From SAR116 cluster bacterium AG-447-C21 (lineage in GTDB: Bacteria; Pseudomonadota; Alphaproteobacteria; Thalassobaculales; Thalassobaculaceae), in assembly GCA_003212315.1 (NCBI GenBank), contig QCQB01000023.1:1-34438 (forward strand): 34,438 nt of DNA, in the 5' to 3' direction. The first letter of the stretch is position 1, and every line of letters starts with the position of its first letter. Made by a program: the position numbers and the translations under genes. The notes under the pieces are model-generated. The model did not search any database and was not told where the DNA came from. It saw nothing but the letters and a program-made list of their open reading frames with translations. Shown here one piece after another: positions 18,189 through 26,475 of this stretch.

Positions 18189-19316
18189 CTAATGCTTTTC
18201 TTTCAGTAAAATCGCCGCAATCAAACTTAAAACGCAGGCAATTGGTAAAATACTAAGTGCGTATTGGTAATGCACAACATCATAGATTCGGACACCATCT
18301 ATTATTTTACCATCCCACTGTAAATCTAATATATAACCGGCCAATGGCTGCAAAACTGCGCCGCTTCCAACGGCGAATGTATTGATTAATCCTAAAGCAG
18401 CTCCACTCATTTCTGGAGAATTACTCTCTCTGGCCAACGCAAAGCCTAAGATCATAGAAGAAGATAAAGCACCCTGTATTCCAAGGACAGAAACAAGAAA
18501 AATATTCGGCATATTAGGAAACATAAGCAGCGTTATAGTAGTCAAACAGGCACCTGCTGAACCTATTATCAATATTAGTCGCCGTTTCCCCAATAAATCC
18601 GAAAGCCACCCCATTAAAGGGGCACCAATGGCCCATCCAATAAAAGCCATTGAAACAAACCCGGCCGATTCCGGTTTATCTATACTTTTAGCAACCATCA
18701 AATAAGGCACTCCCCACAAACCACCGAATGCCAATAATGTACCCGTAAGACCCCCAGCAGATATCGTCGCCAACCAAGTTTGTCTATTGACCGCAACTTT
18801 TTTCAATCCGGACAACAAAGGCGATTTGTTTTGAGGTTTTGTGTCCTTTGGATCTCGGACGGTAAATGCTAATAAAAAAGCAAGACAAAGGCCTGCTACC
18901 CCTAAAAAAACACTAGATAACCGCCAACCATAAGTGGCGACAGCAATACCTAACGGAGCCTGACCAATGAAACCTCCAGCCGATCCCATCATTTGCGCCC
19001 ATCCACCCAGAATAGCAAACTTACCTGGAAACCACCGAGCAGCCATATTCAGCGCCCCAACAAAGCTAAATGCAGCACCAGCACCGATTAAAACTCTTCC
19101 TAAATAGGCATACGAAAGACTTTCGGCATATGAAAAAACAATACATCCAATCCCACAAACAGCACACGCGCTAGCTACTAGCCCTTTAAGTCCAAATCTG
19201 TCTATACACACTCCAACGGGTATCTGAAGGCCTGCGTATGCGTATAAATATACAGCAGAGAGGTTCCCTAGTATTCCTGCACCAACAGAAAACTCTCTCA
19301 TAAGATCGTCCACCAT
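18189..19316 (-). CDS. MFS permease (first ATG lies after the first membrane helix)
   Basis: From the first in-frame ATG the protein is 375 residues with about eleven hydrophobic segments. GVCIDRFGLKG and GRVLIGAGAAFSFVGALNMAARWFPG are characteristic MFS loop 2-3 and helix 4-5 features, and MGWLSDLLGKRR marks the second half. It would move a small solute across the inner membrane by a secondary gradient; the substrate is unknown. The ATG start is doubtful: codons immediately upstream encode an obvious first transmembrane helix ending in RVAPAVMVDDLMREF, a block conserved in this MFS subgroup. See the separate entry for 19317-19448. The BVMO gene upstream on the same strand ends 95 bases before that N-terminal extension. 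Confidence 0.85.
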   Translation of the reverse strand: MVDDLMREFSVGAGILGNLSAVYLYAYAGLQIPVGVCIDRFGLKGLVASACAVCGIGCIVFSYAESLSYAYLGRVLIGAGAAFSFVGALNMAARWFPGKFAILGGWAQMMGSAGGFIGQAPLGIAVATYGWRLSSVFLGVAGLCLAFLLAFTVRDPKDTKPQNKSPLLSGLKKVAVNRQTWLATISAGGLTGTLLAFGGLWGVPYLMVAKSIDKPESAGFVSMAFIGWAIGAPLMGWLSDLLGKRRLILIIGSAGACLTTITLLMFPNMPNIFLVSVLGIQGALSSSMILGFALARESNSPEMSGAALGLINTFAVGSGAVLQPLAGYILDLQWDGKIIDGVRIYDVVHYQYALSILPIACVLSLIAAILLKEKH

Positions 19317-19448
19317 GACAGCGGGAGCTACCCTCAGAATAAAGGCATAAAGGAAAAACGACGCGCAAAAAAACCAGGCTGCGGCAATGATATTCTTATT
19401 CTGTTCCGGTAGTGTGATTAAATGTACTTTCTATAAATTCTTCCCCAT
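19317..19448 (-). other. N-terminal MFS helix encoded upstream of first ATG, behind an in-frame amber codon
   Basis: Reading the permease frame upstream of 19316 gives PEQNKNIIAAAWFF, then CASFFLYAFILRVAPAV, a complete first membrane helix. Between the helix and the next upstream stop there is no ATG, GTG or TTG. The stop is TAG at 19431-19433, and five codons before it lies an in-frame ATG at 19446-19448 (M-G-K-N-L-amber-K-V-H). Either the gene has acquired an amber mutation at codon 6, or translation begins at a rare codon such as ATT at 19386-19388, or there is a base error. The coding quality up to the stop argues for a real N-terminus. Confidence 0.7.
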
Positions 19449-19543
19449 AAACTCTTCATATTTGCAAATATATAAATTCCAAATAACTGGATTTTTGCTC
19501 GACAATCAATAATTTACGGGCGAGGACACCATTCAATGTGATT

Positions 19544-21175
19544 TTAGTTAGTAGAAAACTCAAAGCCCTCGTAACCTTGCTGGACGATGCGTTTACATTC
19601 CTTAGTATACGCCTCAACTCCAGCAACATATGGCATAAATACTCTGGGTTTTCCTGGGATGTTTGCCCCCATATACCAAGAATTCGCCAACGGATATAGA
19701 GTAGAATTTGCCACCTCTCTTACATGATCCACCCATCGCCGTTGCGCATCCTCTTTGGCCATTACCCGCGTATGGTCACAATTTATCATATGAGCAAGAC
19801 ACTCAGCTATCCAGTTTACATGCCATTCGATCGAAAGGATCATCTGACTTTTTACTCCAGGGCTCTGGGGTCCTGTGATCATAAACATATTTGGTAATCT
19901 AGCCACCATTAGCCCAAGATATGTTTGAGGACCGTCACCCCACTGCTCCTCTATATTTGTTCCGCCATCGACAGAGATATTGATCTCTTTCATAGCGCCA
20001 GTCATGGCATCAAAGCCAGTAGCAAATGCTATAGCATCTAGTTCATACTCATTATCGGTAGTTTTTATACCATTCTCAGTAATTCCTTGAATTGGTGCGC
20101 TTCTGACATCGACTAGGTCTACATTAGCTTGGTTGAATATTTCATAATATTGTGAGTCTAAGATTAAGCGCTTAGTGCCAATTGGATGGTTATCAGGACA
20201 CAAAAGTTCAGCTGTCGCAGGATCATTTACTGTTTCTCTTATTTTATTCCTAACAAACTCTGAAGCCGTATCATTAGCAGATTTATTCAATAATAAATCC
20301 TTGTACGCGAAAAGATAACTTATACTGCCCCCCTCCTGCCATTTAGCTTCGTAAATTGCTTGTCTTTCCTCCTCCGTCGCCTCCAAAGCCGATTTTACAG
20401 GTGGTGGATAACCAGCGATACCAAACGGCGTGCTATAAGCTGCAATTCTTCTTTCTTTATATTCCTCCTTGTGTTTCCTCTCCTTCTCTGGATCCAAAGG
20501 AGCATTCCTCGCAGGTAAACTAAAATTAGCCGTACGTTGGAAAACTGTCAGGTGTTCAGCTTGGGCTGCAATATGGGGCATCATCTGTACGCCAGAGGAT
20601 CCTGTTCCAATCACGCCTACGCGTTTACCCGTAAAATCAACCCCCTGTTTTGGCCAGAGCCCTGTATGATACCAATCCCCTTTAAAATCATCTAAACCCG
20701 GAAAATCGGGCTTTCGCGGCGTTGATAAGTTGCCGGTTGCCATTATGCAAATTGGAGCGGTAATTTTTTCCCCATTACTTGTTGTTATCGTCCATAAATG
20801 TTGTTCCTCACAGAAAATAGCGTCTGTAATGCGGGTATTTAATTGAACATCCCGCATCAAATCAAAACGCTTAGCCACATGGTTTATATACTCAAGAATT
20901 ACCGGTTGAGTGCCATATCTTTCTGGCCAAATCCATTCTTGTTGTAACTCATCATCAAAGGAATAAGAATACTCCATACTTTCGACATCACATCGGCAGC
21001 CTGGGTAACGGTTCCAAAACCAAGTGCCTCCGACACCATCCCCAGCTTCATAGGCTCTTATAGTTAGCCCCAGTTTTCTCAGCCGATAAATTGAATATAG
21101 ACCAGCCAAACCTCCCCCAACTATGACCACATCATAATCAGCATTCGATTGTTTTTCAGATGAGAATCCAGGCAT
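19544..21175 (-). CDS. Type I Baeyer-Villiger-type flavin monooxygenase
   Basis: 543 residues. FAD motif GGGLAG at 20-25, NADPH-binding Rossmann GTGSSG at 190-195, and between them the type I BVMO fingerprint FKGDWYHTGLW (F164, H170, W174), matching FxGxxxHxxxW. The second fingerprint region GGTWFWNRYPGCRCD (49-63) and the late ATGFD segment are also present, as in cyclohexanone-monooxygenase-like enzymes. Such enzymes insert oxygen next to a ketone to give an ester or lactone with NADPH and O2. The substrate is unknown. ATG with GAGGG seven bases before. It is followed on the same strand by the MFS gene, which could carry its substrate, though 95 or more bases separate them. Confidence 0.92.
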   Translation of the reverse strand: MPGFSSEKQSNADYDVVIVGGGLAGLYSIYRLRKLGLTIRAYEAGDGVGGTWFWNRYPGCRCDVESMEYSYSFDDELQQEWIWPERYGTQPVILEYINHVAKRFDLMRDVQLNTRITDAIFCEEQHLWTITTSNGEKITAPICIMATGNLSTPRKPDFPGLDDFKGDWYHTGLWPKQGVDFTGKRVGVIGTGSSGVQMMPHIAAQAEHLTVFQRTANFSLPARNAPLDPEKERKHKEEYKERRIAAYSTPFGIAGYPPPVKSALEATEEERQAIYEAKWQEGGSISYLFAYKDLLLNKSANDTASEFVRNKIRETVNDPATAELLCPDNHPIGTKRLILDSQYYEIFNQANVDLVDVRSAPIQGITENGIKTTDNEYELDAIAFATGFDAMTGAMKEINISVDGGTNIEEQWGDGPQTYLGLMVARLPNMFMITGPQSPGVKSQMILSIEWHVNWIAECLAHMINCDHTRVMAKEDAQRRWVDHVREVANSTLYPLANSWYMGANIPGKPRVFMPYVAGVEAYTKECKRIVQQGYEGFEFSTN

Positions 21176-21323
21176 CCTTTTTCCCTCAAATAGTATTTTT
21201 ATTAGTATAATTCAGCACAAGAATAGCTGAATGATAAATCAAAATTTCACTCGAATTAACAGCGACTTGCTATTTATAATACCTAAAATATTTCTAAGAA
21301 ATTTATATCTTAAAACGTCTTTA

Positions 21324-21635
21324 TCAATCCTTATTAGTTTCGAAGGCCTTCAATTTCTCGGCCGAAACATCTGTTTGATGTTGTGATTTCCAATCGGCAT
21401 ATGGCATCCCATACACAATCTCTCGTGCAGATTCGTAATCTAATTCATGTCCTCTTTCCTCGGCTTCCGCCCGATACCATTTGGAGAGGCAATTGCGGCA
21501 AAATCCCGCCAAGTTCATTAGATCAATATTTTGAACGTCTTTACGTTCGTCCAGGTGGTTTATCAGCCGTCTAAAAGCTGCAGCCTCAAGTTCCAAGCGG
21601 GTTTGCTCATCAAATACTTCATTAGGATTTACCAT
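21324..21635 (-). CDS. DUF1244 family protein
   Basis: 103 residues, small and charged, with no signal peptide. The core GFCRNCLSKWY (C46 and C49) followed by a Y-E-x-A-R-E-x-(V)-Y-G-M-P motif is characteristic of DUF1244, a short family common in alpha- and gammaproteobacteria with no established role. The CxxC pair could bind a metal, but no second pair is present, so a dimeric site or redox role are both guesses. ATG with GAGGAA six bases before. It lies on the same strand as, and 109 bases after, the N-formylglutamate amidohydrolase gene, a pairing I recall from other alphaproteobacterial genomes. Confidence 0.9.
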   Translation of the reverse strand: MVNPNEVFDEQTRLELEAAAFRRLINHLDERKDVQNIDLMNLAGFCRNCLSKWYRAEAEERGHELDYESAREIVYGMPYADWKSQHQTDVSAEKLKAFETNKD

Positions 21636-21744
21636 TTGAATTTCCTCATTTAATTAACGGATACTCCCGGTATTAATTTTGTGGTCCGTTGAGTTGTAAC
21701 GCATTTCTAAAGTAATTTAAATTCTCTTGTTTAAAATTGAAATA

Positions 21745-22509
21745 CTAACTAATTTTTGAAGTGAGAACATGATCCAACGCATCACCAAAAATATGTGCCC
21801 ACCGAACTGCTCCCGTTTCAAATTCTATCAAATCCTGCCGAAACTCAACAGCAACAGACGGAAGGCTTAGTGGTTCAACATGATAATCAACCGTATACCC
21901 CGCTGGTTCACTGCCGGAATAAGGCTTATTATCCCCAATATTCAGCTTTTTTTGTTCCCTCAATTTTTTAATCAACGGTGCGGACAAACGTTTATCATCT
22001 TTCCATAAAATCCCTATGTCCCAGGGTCGGAATTGACCGTTCATAACAGGAGTGAAACTGTGAAGAGAAATTAAAATTGGGTTCTTATTTTCACTGCGCA
22101 TTACACTGATTTGTTTACCTATTGAAGAATGGTAAGCATCAAAAATTTCATTCTTTCTAGAAGTAGCGTCGTCGTCGGACAAATTTTTATTTCTTGGGAT
22201 AACTGTGCTATCGGACACAGAAGGAATTGAACCTGCAGCGCCTGGGTGTCTATTGCAGTCGATCACCAATCTTGAATAATTTGCTACAATTAATGTGGCG
22301 TTAAAACGTGCAGACAAAGCATGGGCCACTGCATCTATCCCTATATCGTAAGCTACGTGCCTTCTCAGCTCATTTAATGGAACCCCTAAATTTTCTAGCT
22401 TTGTGGGAATAGCAGAGCCATTATGATCGGATGTAAAAAGCAAATTTGATGAACTATCCGCATTAAAAATACTAAAAGGCGCCGGATCCTTCGAACCAAG
22501 CAATACCAT
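21745..22509 (-). CDS. N-formylglutamate amidohydrolase family protein
   Basis: 254 residues. SDHNGSAIP near the N-terminus, RHVAYDIGID, then YSRLVIDCNR and SLHSFTPVMNG form the ordered motifs of the FGase family (COG3931 branch); the His and Glu residues in DHNG and VEFRQD are likely zinc ligands. True HutG-like enzymes release formate from N-formylglutamate in histidine breakdown, but no hut genes are present and members near DUF1244 are often not part of a hut operon. The start is ATG at 22509 with AGGAG six bases before; an upstream TTG seven codons earlier overlaps that ribosome site and is rejected. Confidence 0.88.
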   Translation of the reverse strand: MVLLGSKDPAPFSIFNADSSSNLLFTSDHNGSAIPTKLENLGVPLNELRRHVAYDIGIDAVAHALSARFNATLIVANYSRLVIDCNRHPGAAGSIPSVSDSTVIPRNKNLSDDDATSRKNEIFDAYHSSIGKQISVMRSENKNPILISLHSFTPVMNGQFRPWDIGILWKDDKRLSAPLIKKLREQKKLNIGDNKPYSGSEPAGYTVDYHVEPLSLPSVAVEFRQDLIEFETGAVRWAHIFGDALDHVLTSKIS

Positions 22510-22670
22510 TTTTTCACTCCTACATTTCAAATCGCTTCTAAACCATTATACTATGAGATATTGATCACAAGTCATTAGTCAAAATTGTTTAAAAAAATTT
22601 AAAAATAACCGACTATAACGATATTAAATCAAAATGAGACGGGGTAATTCTGAAAATAAGGAATGCTAAT

Positions 22671-23606
22671 TTGGAAAACACGCAAGACGATGTAGATTTT
22701 TTTGGGGATAAATTGATTGATAAAATTCGTATTATTGGAAATCCACTTTGCGTGGGACTTGACCCTTATCTAGATAAAATACCCCCCTTATTTCGAGTTG
22801 GTCCGATGACCCCTGCAGACCCACGGACCGCAAAAGCAACCAGAAGCTTCCTAATGTCCTTAATAGATTTATTAGAGCATAAAATCGCTATAATTAAACC
22901 TCAATCTGCTTTTTTTGAACGAATGGGTTGGCGGGGCACTCAGTTACTTGAAGAAATTACTTCTTATGCTCAGGGAAAAGGGTTTTTAGTCTTAATGGAT
23001 GCAAAAAGAGGTGATATTGGATCAACTGCTGAAGCATACGCTCAATCTTTTCTGACAAAAGATGCCCCCATAAAGTCAGATGCTCTCACCGTAAGTCCAT
23101 TTTTAGGTCTTGATACGCTAGAACCGTATATCCAAGCTGCTAGAATCAATGGGAGCGGGGTTTTTGTATTAGTTAAAACAAGTAATCCAGGATCAGGGGA
23201 TTTCCAGGACCTGCTTGTGGGAGAAGAAACGCTCTTTGAGAAAATTGCCCAAAAATTAGAGCCTCTTTCAAAAAATTTTGAATCTCCTCGAACTGGTTGG
23301 TCCTCTCTGGGAATTGTAGTGGGAGCAACTTATCCGGCTCAAGGTGAAAACTTGAGAGAATTGTTGCCTCATACACCCTTCCTAATCCCAGGATACGGAG
23401 CCCAAGGGGGTGGAGCCGAAGACGCGGTTAGAACTTTTGTAAAGGGCCCTAATGGTTATGAGGGAGGCATTGTAAACTCCTCAAGGGCTATTCTGTTTCC
23501 GGATAAAGGTAATACTTATAATCCAAACGAATGGGAGACAGCAATTTCTGACGCAATTGAATACGCAGTAGATGATTTGACAGAAGCACTAGCAAGAAAG
23601 TGCTAA
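22671..23606 (+). CDS. pyrF: Orotidine 5'-phosphate decarboxylase, type 2 (long form)
   Basis: 311 residues, against about 230 for the type 1 enzyme usual in Proteobacteria. The catalytic DxKxxD set is D110, K112, D115 in MDAKRGDIGSTAEAYA; D31 in GLDPYL and K76 in IKPQSAFFE complete the active site. VSPFLGLDTLEPYI, LVKTSNPGSGD and IPGYGAQGGG are the type 2 family blocks. It decarboxylates OMP to UMP in pyrimidine synthesis. The start is TTG, with AAGGA eight bases ahead; the nearby ATG is out of frame. It is the first gene of a plus-strand run. Confidence 0.95.
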   Translation: MENTQDDVDFFGDKLIDKIRIIGNPLCVGLDPYLDKIPPLFRVGPMTPADPRTAKATRSFLMSLIDLLEHKIAIIKPQSAFFERMGWRGTQLLEEITSYAQGKGFLVLMDAKRGDIGSTAEAYAQSFLTKDAPIKSDALTVSPFLGLDTLEPYIQAARINGSGVFVLVKTSNPGSGDFQDLLVGEETLFEKIAQKLEPLSKNFESPRTGWSSLGIVVGATYPAQGENLRELLPHTPFLIPGYGAQGGGAEDAVRTFVKGPNGYEGGIVNSSRAILFPDKGNTYNPNEWETAISDAIEYAVDDLTEALARKC

Positions 23607-23653
23607 ACTAGGGCAAACTATTAACTTCATATTTAAAACAGAGAGTTACTTTT

Positions 23654-24847
23654 ATGAAAATCACTGCAATAGAAACTGTTCGAATTGAGGAATTTCCAAA
23701 TCTTTTATGGGTGCAAGTTAGTACTGAAGATGGGCTAGTAGGATTGGGTGAAACATTTTTTGGACCGGGTGCCGTGGAAGCACATATTCACGAAACAATC
23801 GCTCCTATTCTACTGGGTCAGGATCCGCGACTGATTGGGCGTTATCATAGTAAACTAATAGGCTATGTTGGTTTTGCCGGTTCTAGCGCTGAACAAAGAG
23901 GGCGATCGGCTATTGATATTGCGCTTTGGGATATATGGGGAAAAGCAACCAATCAGCCAATACATCAATTATTAGGAGGCGCTGTTAGGAACGATATTCG
24001 TGTTTACAACACCTGTGCAGGCTATCGTTATGTTAGAAAAAGCTCTGGCCAGGGGACAAATAACTTTGGCTTAAATATAGAGGACGGCCCGTATGAGGAT
24101 CTTGATGCATTTTTAAATACAGCTGATGAATTAGCACATTCCCTTCTAGAAATGGGAATTGATGGGATGAAGATTTGGCCATTTGATTATGCAGCGGAAC
24201 AATCAAATGGTCACCACATATCCAGTACGGATCTTAATAAAGCATTAGAACCTTTTGCAAAAATTCGAAATGCGGTAGGCGATAAAATAGATATTATGGC
24301 TGAATTGCATGCGCTTTGGGATCGACCCAACGCTGTCAAAATATCTCGAGCCCTTGAACAATTCAACCCATATTGGGTGGAGGACCCTGTATTTATGGAC
24401 CACCTAGGTTCCCTTGATAGAGTAGCACGATCGACCAGAGCACCAATCGCAGTTGGTGAAACCAGAGGAGGAGTTGCCGATTTTCGATATTTACTAGAGT
24501 TAGATTCCCTAAGCCTCATAATTATGGACATAGCCTGGTGCGGTGGCCTAACCGAGGCAAAAAAAATAACCGGGATGGCGGAAGCATGGCATGTTCCCGT
24601 TGCTTTCCATGATTGCACGGGACCCGTTGCATTGACAGCTGCAACACATCTGGCGCTCGCTTCCAACAACTGTGATATTCAAGAAATAGTAAGAGCATTT
24701 TATTATGGCTGGTATGGCGAATTAATGACTAATCTACCTCCTGTTGAAAATGGAAGAATTAGTGCACCTGACGGAAATGGTCTTGGGATCGAATTACAAC
24801 CAGATGTCCTAAAACGGTCGGATTGCCACATAAGACGAAGTTCTTAA
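23654..24847 (+). CDS. Mandelate racemase/muconate lactonizing enzyme (enolase superfamily) dehydratase-like
   Basis: 397 residues. The N-terminal capping domain is followed by a (beta/alpha)7-beta barrel. K173 in GMKIWPF lies on the second strand. Metal ligands are read as E217 in MAELHALW (with H219), E243 in WVEDP and E269 in VGETRGG, and the D292 / H319 dyad lies in MDIAWCGG and AFHDCTGP. The ExH pattern on the first ligand strand points to the sugar-acid dehydratases near galactonate dehydratase, rather than a racemase. It would abstract an alpha-proton from a carboxylate; the natural acid is unknown. A plain ATG with a weak AGAGAG site, 47 bases after pyrF. The EamA permease gene follows by 85 bases and may move its substrate. 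Confidence 0.9.
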   Translation: MKITAIETVRIEEFPNLLWVQVSTEDGLVGLGETFFGPGAVEAHIHETIAPILLGQDPRLIGRYHSKLIGYVGFAGSSAEQRGRSAIDIALWDIWGKATNQPIHQLLGGAVRNDIRVYNTCAGYRYVRKSSGQGTNNFGLNIEDGPYEDLDAFLNTADELAHSLLEMGIDGMKIWPFDYAAEQSNGHHISSTDLNKALEPFAKIRNAVGDKIDIMAELHALWDRPNAVKISRALEQFNPYWVEDPVFMDHLGSLDRVARSTRAPIAVGETRGGVADFRYLLELDSLSLIIMDIAWCGGLTEAKKITGMAEAWHVPVAFHDCTGPVALTAATHLALASNNCDIQEIVRAFYYGWYGELMTNLPPVENGRISAPDGNGLGIELQPDVLKRSDCHIRRSS

Positions 24848-24932
24848 TTTTAGATTGCCCGACTTATAAGAAAATCACAGCAAAAAACATTTACCACACG
24901 ACACAACATAATGCCGACGCTGAGGTGCAAAT

Positions 24933-25841
24933 ATGATTGAACTTTGGATACCTATAACCATTCTGGCTGCATTCTCGCAAAATCTGCGGTCTGCGTTACA
25001 AAAGCATCTTAAATCAAGATTAAGTACAGCTGGGGCAACATATGTCCGATTTTTTTATGCCGTTCCTTTCGCATTCCTTTATCTGTTTATTCTCAATCAA
25101 TTTTTTTATCTCCCCTTACCTCAACCCAATGCCAATTTTATCATCTTTGGTATAATAGGGGGTGGTACGCAGATAATAGCAACAGCGCTATTAGTATATC
25201 TATTCTCGTTTCGTAATTTTGCAGTTGGCACGGCCTATTCCAAGACAGAAACTGCTCAAACAGCCGTATTTGGGCTAATAATTCTTGGAGACCCTCTAAC
25301 GCCCGGCGCAATAATTGGAATTATGATTAGTCTCGTGGGCGTAATGGCAATTTCAACAGCGCGCCAGGAAAACGGTTTAAAAAATATAATCCAATCCTTA
25401 TCCCAAAAGACGGCACTAATCGGGCTTGCTTCCGGCGCAATGTTCGGCATGTCAGCGATCTCCTATCGTGCCGCATCATTATCTTTGGGTGGCGAAGGTG
25501 TGGTTATTCAAGCAGCTTACACTCTAGCTTGCGTAACCGTATTTCAAACATTGATAATGACGGTTTATCTCCAGGTAAAAGAGAAAGGGGAAGTCATTAA
25601 CGTTCTCAAGAACTGGCGGATAGCAATTTTGGTAGGATTAAGCGGAATGATCGGCTCAGCATGCTGGTTTACGGCCATGACGCTTCAAAACGCTGCTTAC
25701 GTAAGAGCGCTTGGACAGATTGAGTTGGTCTTTACTTTTGTAGCTTCTTACATATTTTTTAAGGAGAAGACTAATGGAACCGAACTTTTTGGCATTCTAG
25801 CATTAGTTCTTGGTATTTTAGTTTTGTTGATAGGTACTTAA
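24933..25841 (+). CDS. EamA/DMT-superfamily membrane transporter
   Basis: 302 residues, very hydrophobic, with about ten predicted transmembrane helices in two repeated halves, each a five-helix EamA unit. The end-of-helix SKTETAQTAVFGLIILGDPL segment, with its TExxxxAvfg pattern, recurs in the second half as LGQIELVFTFVASYIFFKEK, the usual duplicated EamA signature. It acts in the inner membrane; members export or exchange amino acids, sugars or related metabolites, so the substrate is open. ATG with GAGGTG five bases before. It lies between the enolase-superfamily gene and glutathione peroxidase on the same strand. Confidence 0.9.
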   Translation: MIELWIPITILAAFSQNLRSALQKHLKSRLSTAGATYVRFFYAVPFAFLYLFILNQFFYLPLPQPNANFIIFGIIGGGTQIIATALLVYLFSFRNFAVGTAYSKTETAQTAVFGLIILGDPLTPGAIIGIMISLVGVMAISTARQENGLKNIIQSLSQKTALIGLASGAMFGMSAISYRAASLSLGGEGVVIQAAYTLACVTVFQTLIMTVYLQVKEKGEVINVLKNWRIAILVGLSGMIGSACWFTAMTLQNAAYVRALGQIELVFTFVASYIFFKEKTNGTELFGILALVLGILVLLIGT

Positions 25842-25879
25842 CTCGATCATTATCTAAATAGAACGCCAGAAGGTTAGTT

Positions 25880-26428
25880 ATGCAAAAGATCTGCGGTTTA
25901 ATAATCATTTTAATTGGAATATTTATAACAAACATTACATTTGCTGGGGGTTCTCACATGTTTACGTTTAAGTCCATAGACGGAGAGGATACTATAAACC
26001 TGTCTGATTTTTCTGGAAAAGCCGTTTTGGTAGTCAATACTGCCTCGAGATGTGGGTTCACTTCACAATACGATGGACTGCAAACACTATGGGAGGAATA
26101 TAAAGATCGAGGACTAGTTGTACTGGGTGTGCCTTCCAATGATTTTGGTGGTCAGGAACCCGGTACAGAAAAAGAAATAAAGAATTTTTGTACCGTTAAC
26201 TTTAATATTAATTTCCCAATGACAGAAAAACAGGTGGTCAGTGGTGCATCAGCACACCCTTTTTATATTTGGGCCGCAAAAGAATTAGGAGCGCTCTCAA
26301 AACCTCGTTGGAACTTTTTCAAAATACTTATAGATGGAGACGGAAAAGCGGTTGATTGGTTTGCTTCAAATACATCCCCCACTTCTTCCAAGGTAATATC
26401 GGCAATAGAAAGTGTTATCCCCAACTAA
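25880..26428 (+). CDS. Glutathione peroxidase-like thiol peroxidase, exported
   Basis: 182 residues. A signal peptide is visible: MQKICGL, a hydrophobic core IIILIGIFITNI and a likely cut after TFA near residue 22, so the enzyme should act in the periplasm. The peroxidatic cysteine C58 is in NTASRCGFTSQY; Q92 in FGGQEPG and W144/N145 in RWNFFK complete the tetrad. C104 in NFCTVNF sits where yeast Gpx3-type enzymes have their resolving cysteine, suggesting thioredoxin-like rather than glutathione reduction. It uses cysteine, not selenocysteine. ATG with AAGG nine bases before; 38 bases after the EamA gene. Confidence 0.93.
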   Translation: MQKICGLIIILIGIFITNITFAGGSHMFTFKSIDGEDTINLSDFSGKAVLVVNTASRCGFTSQYDGLQTLWEEYKDRGLVVLGVPSNDFGGQEPGTEKEIKNFCTVNFNINFPMTEKQVVSGASAHPFYIWAAKELGALSKPRWNFFKILIDGDGKAVDWFASNTSPTSSKVISAIESVIPN

Positions 26429-26475
26429 TATGCTATCCATATCAATAATACGAAGATCAAACCGTAGGGATTTGG

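Noticed and set aside
24211-24669. 152-codon minus-strand frame inside the enolase-superfamily gene
   Set aside because: Covers the conserved metal-ligand region of the real gene in antisense; no supporting motif or ribosome site.
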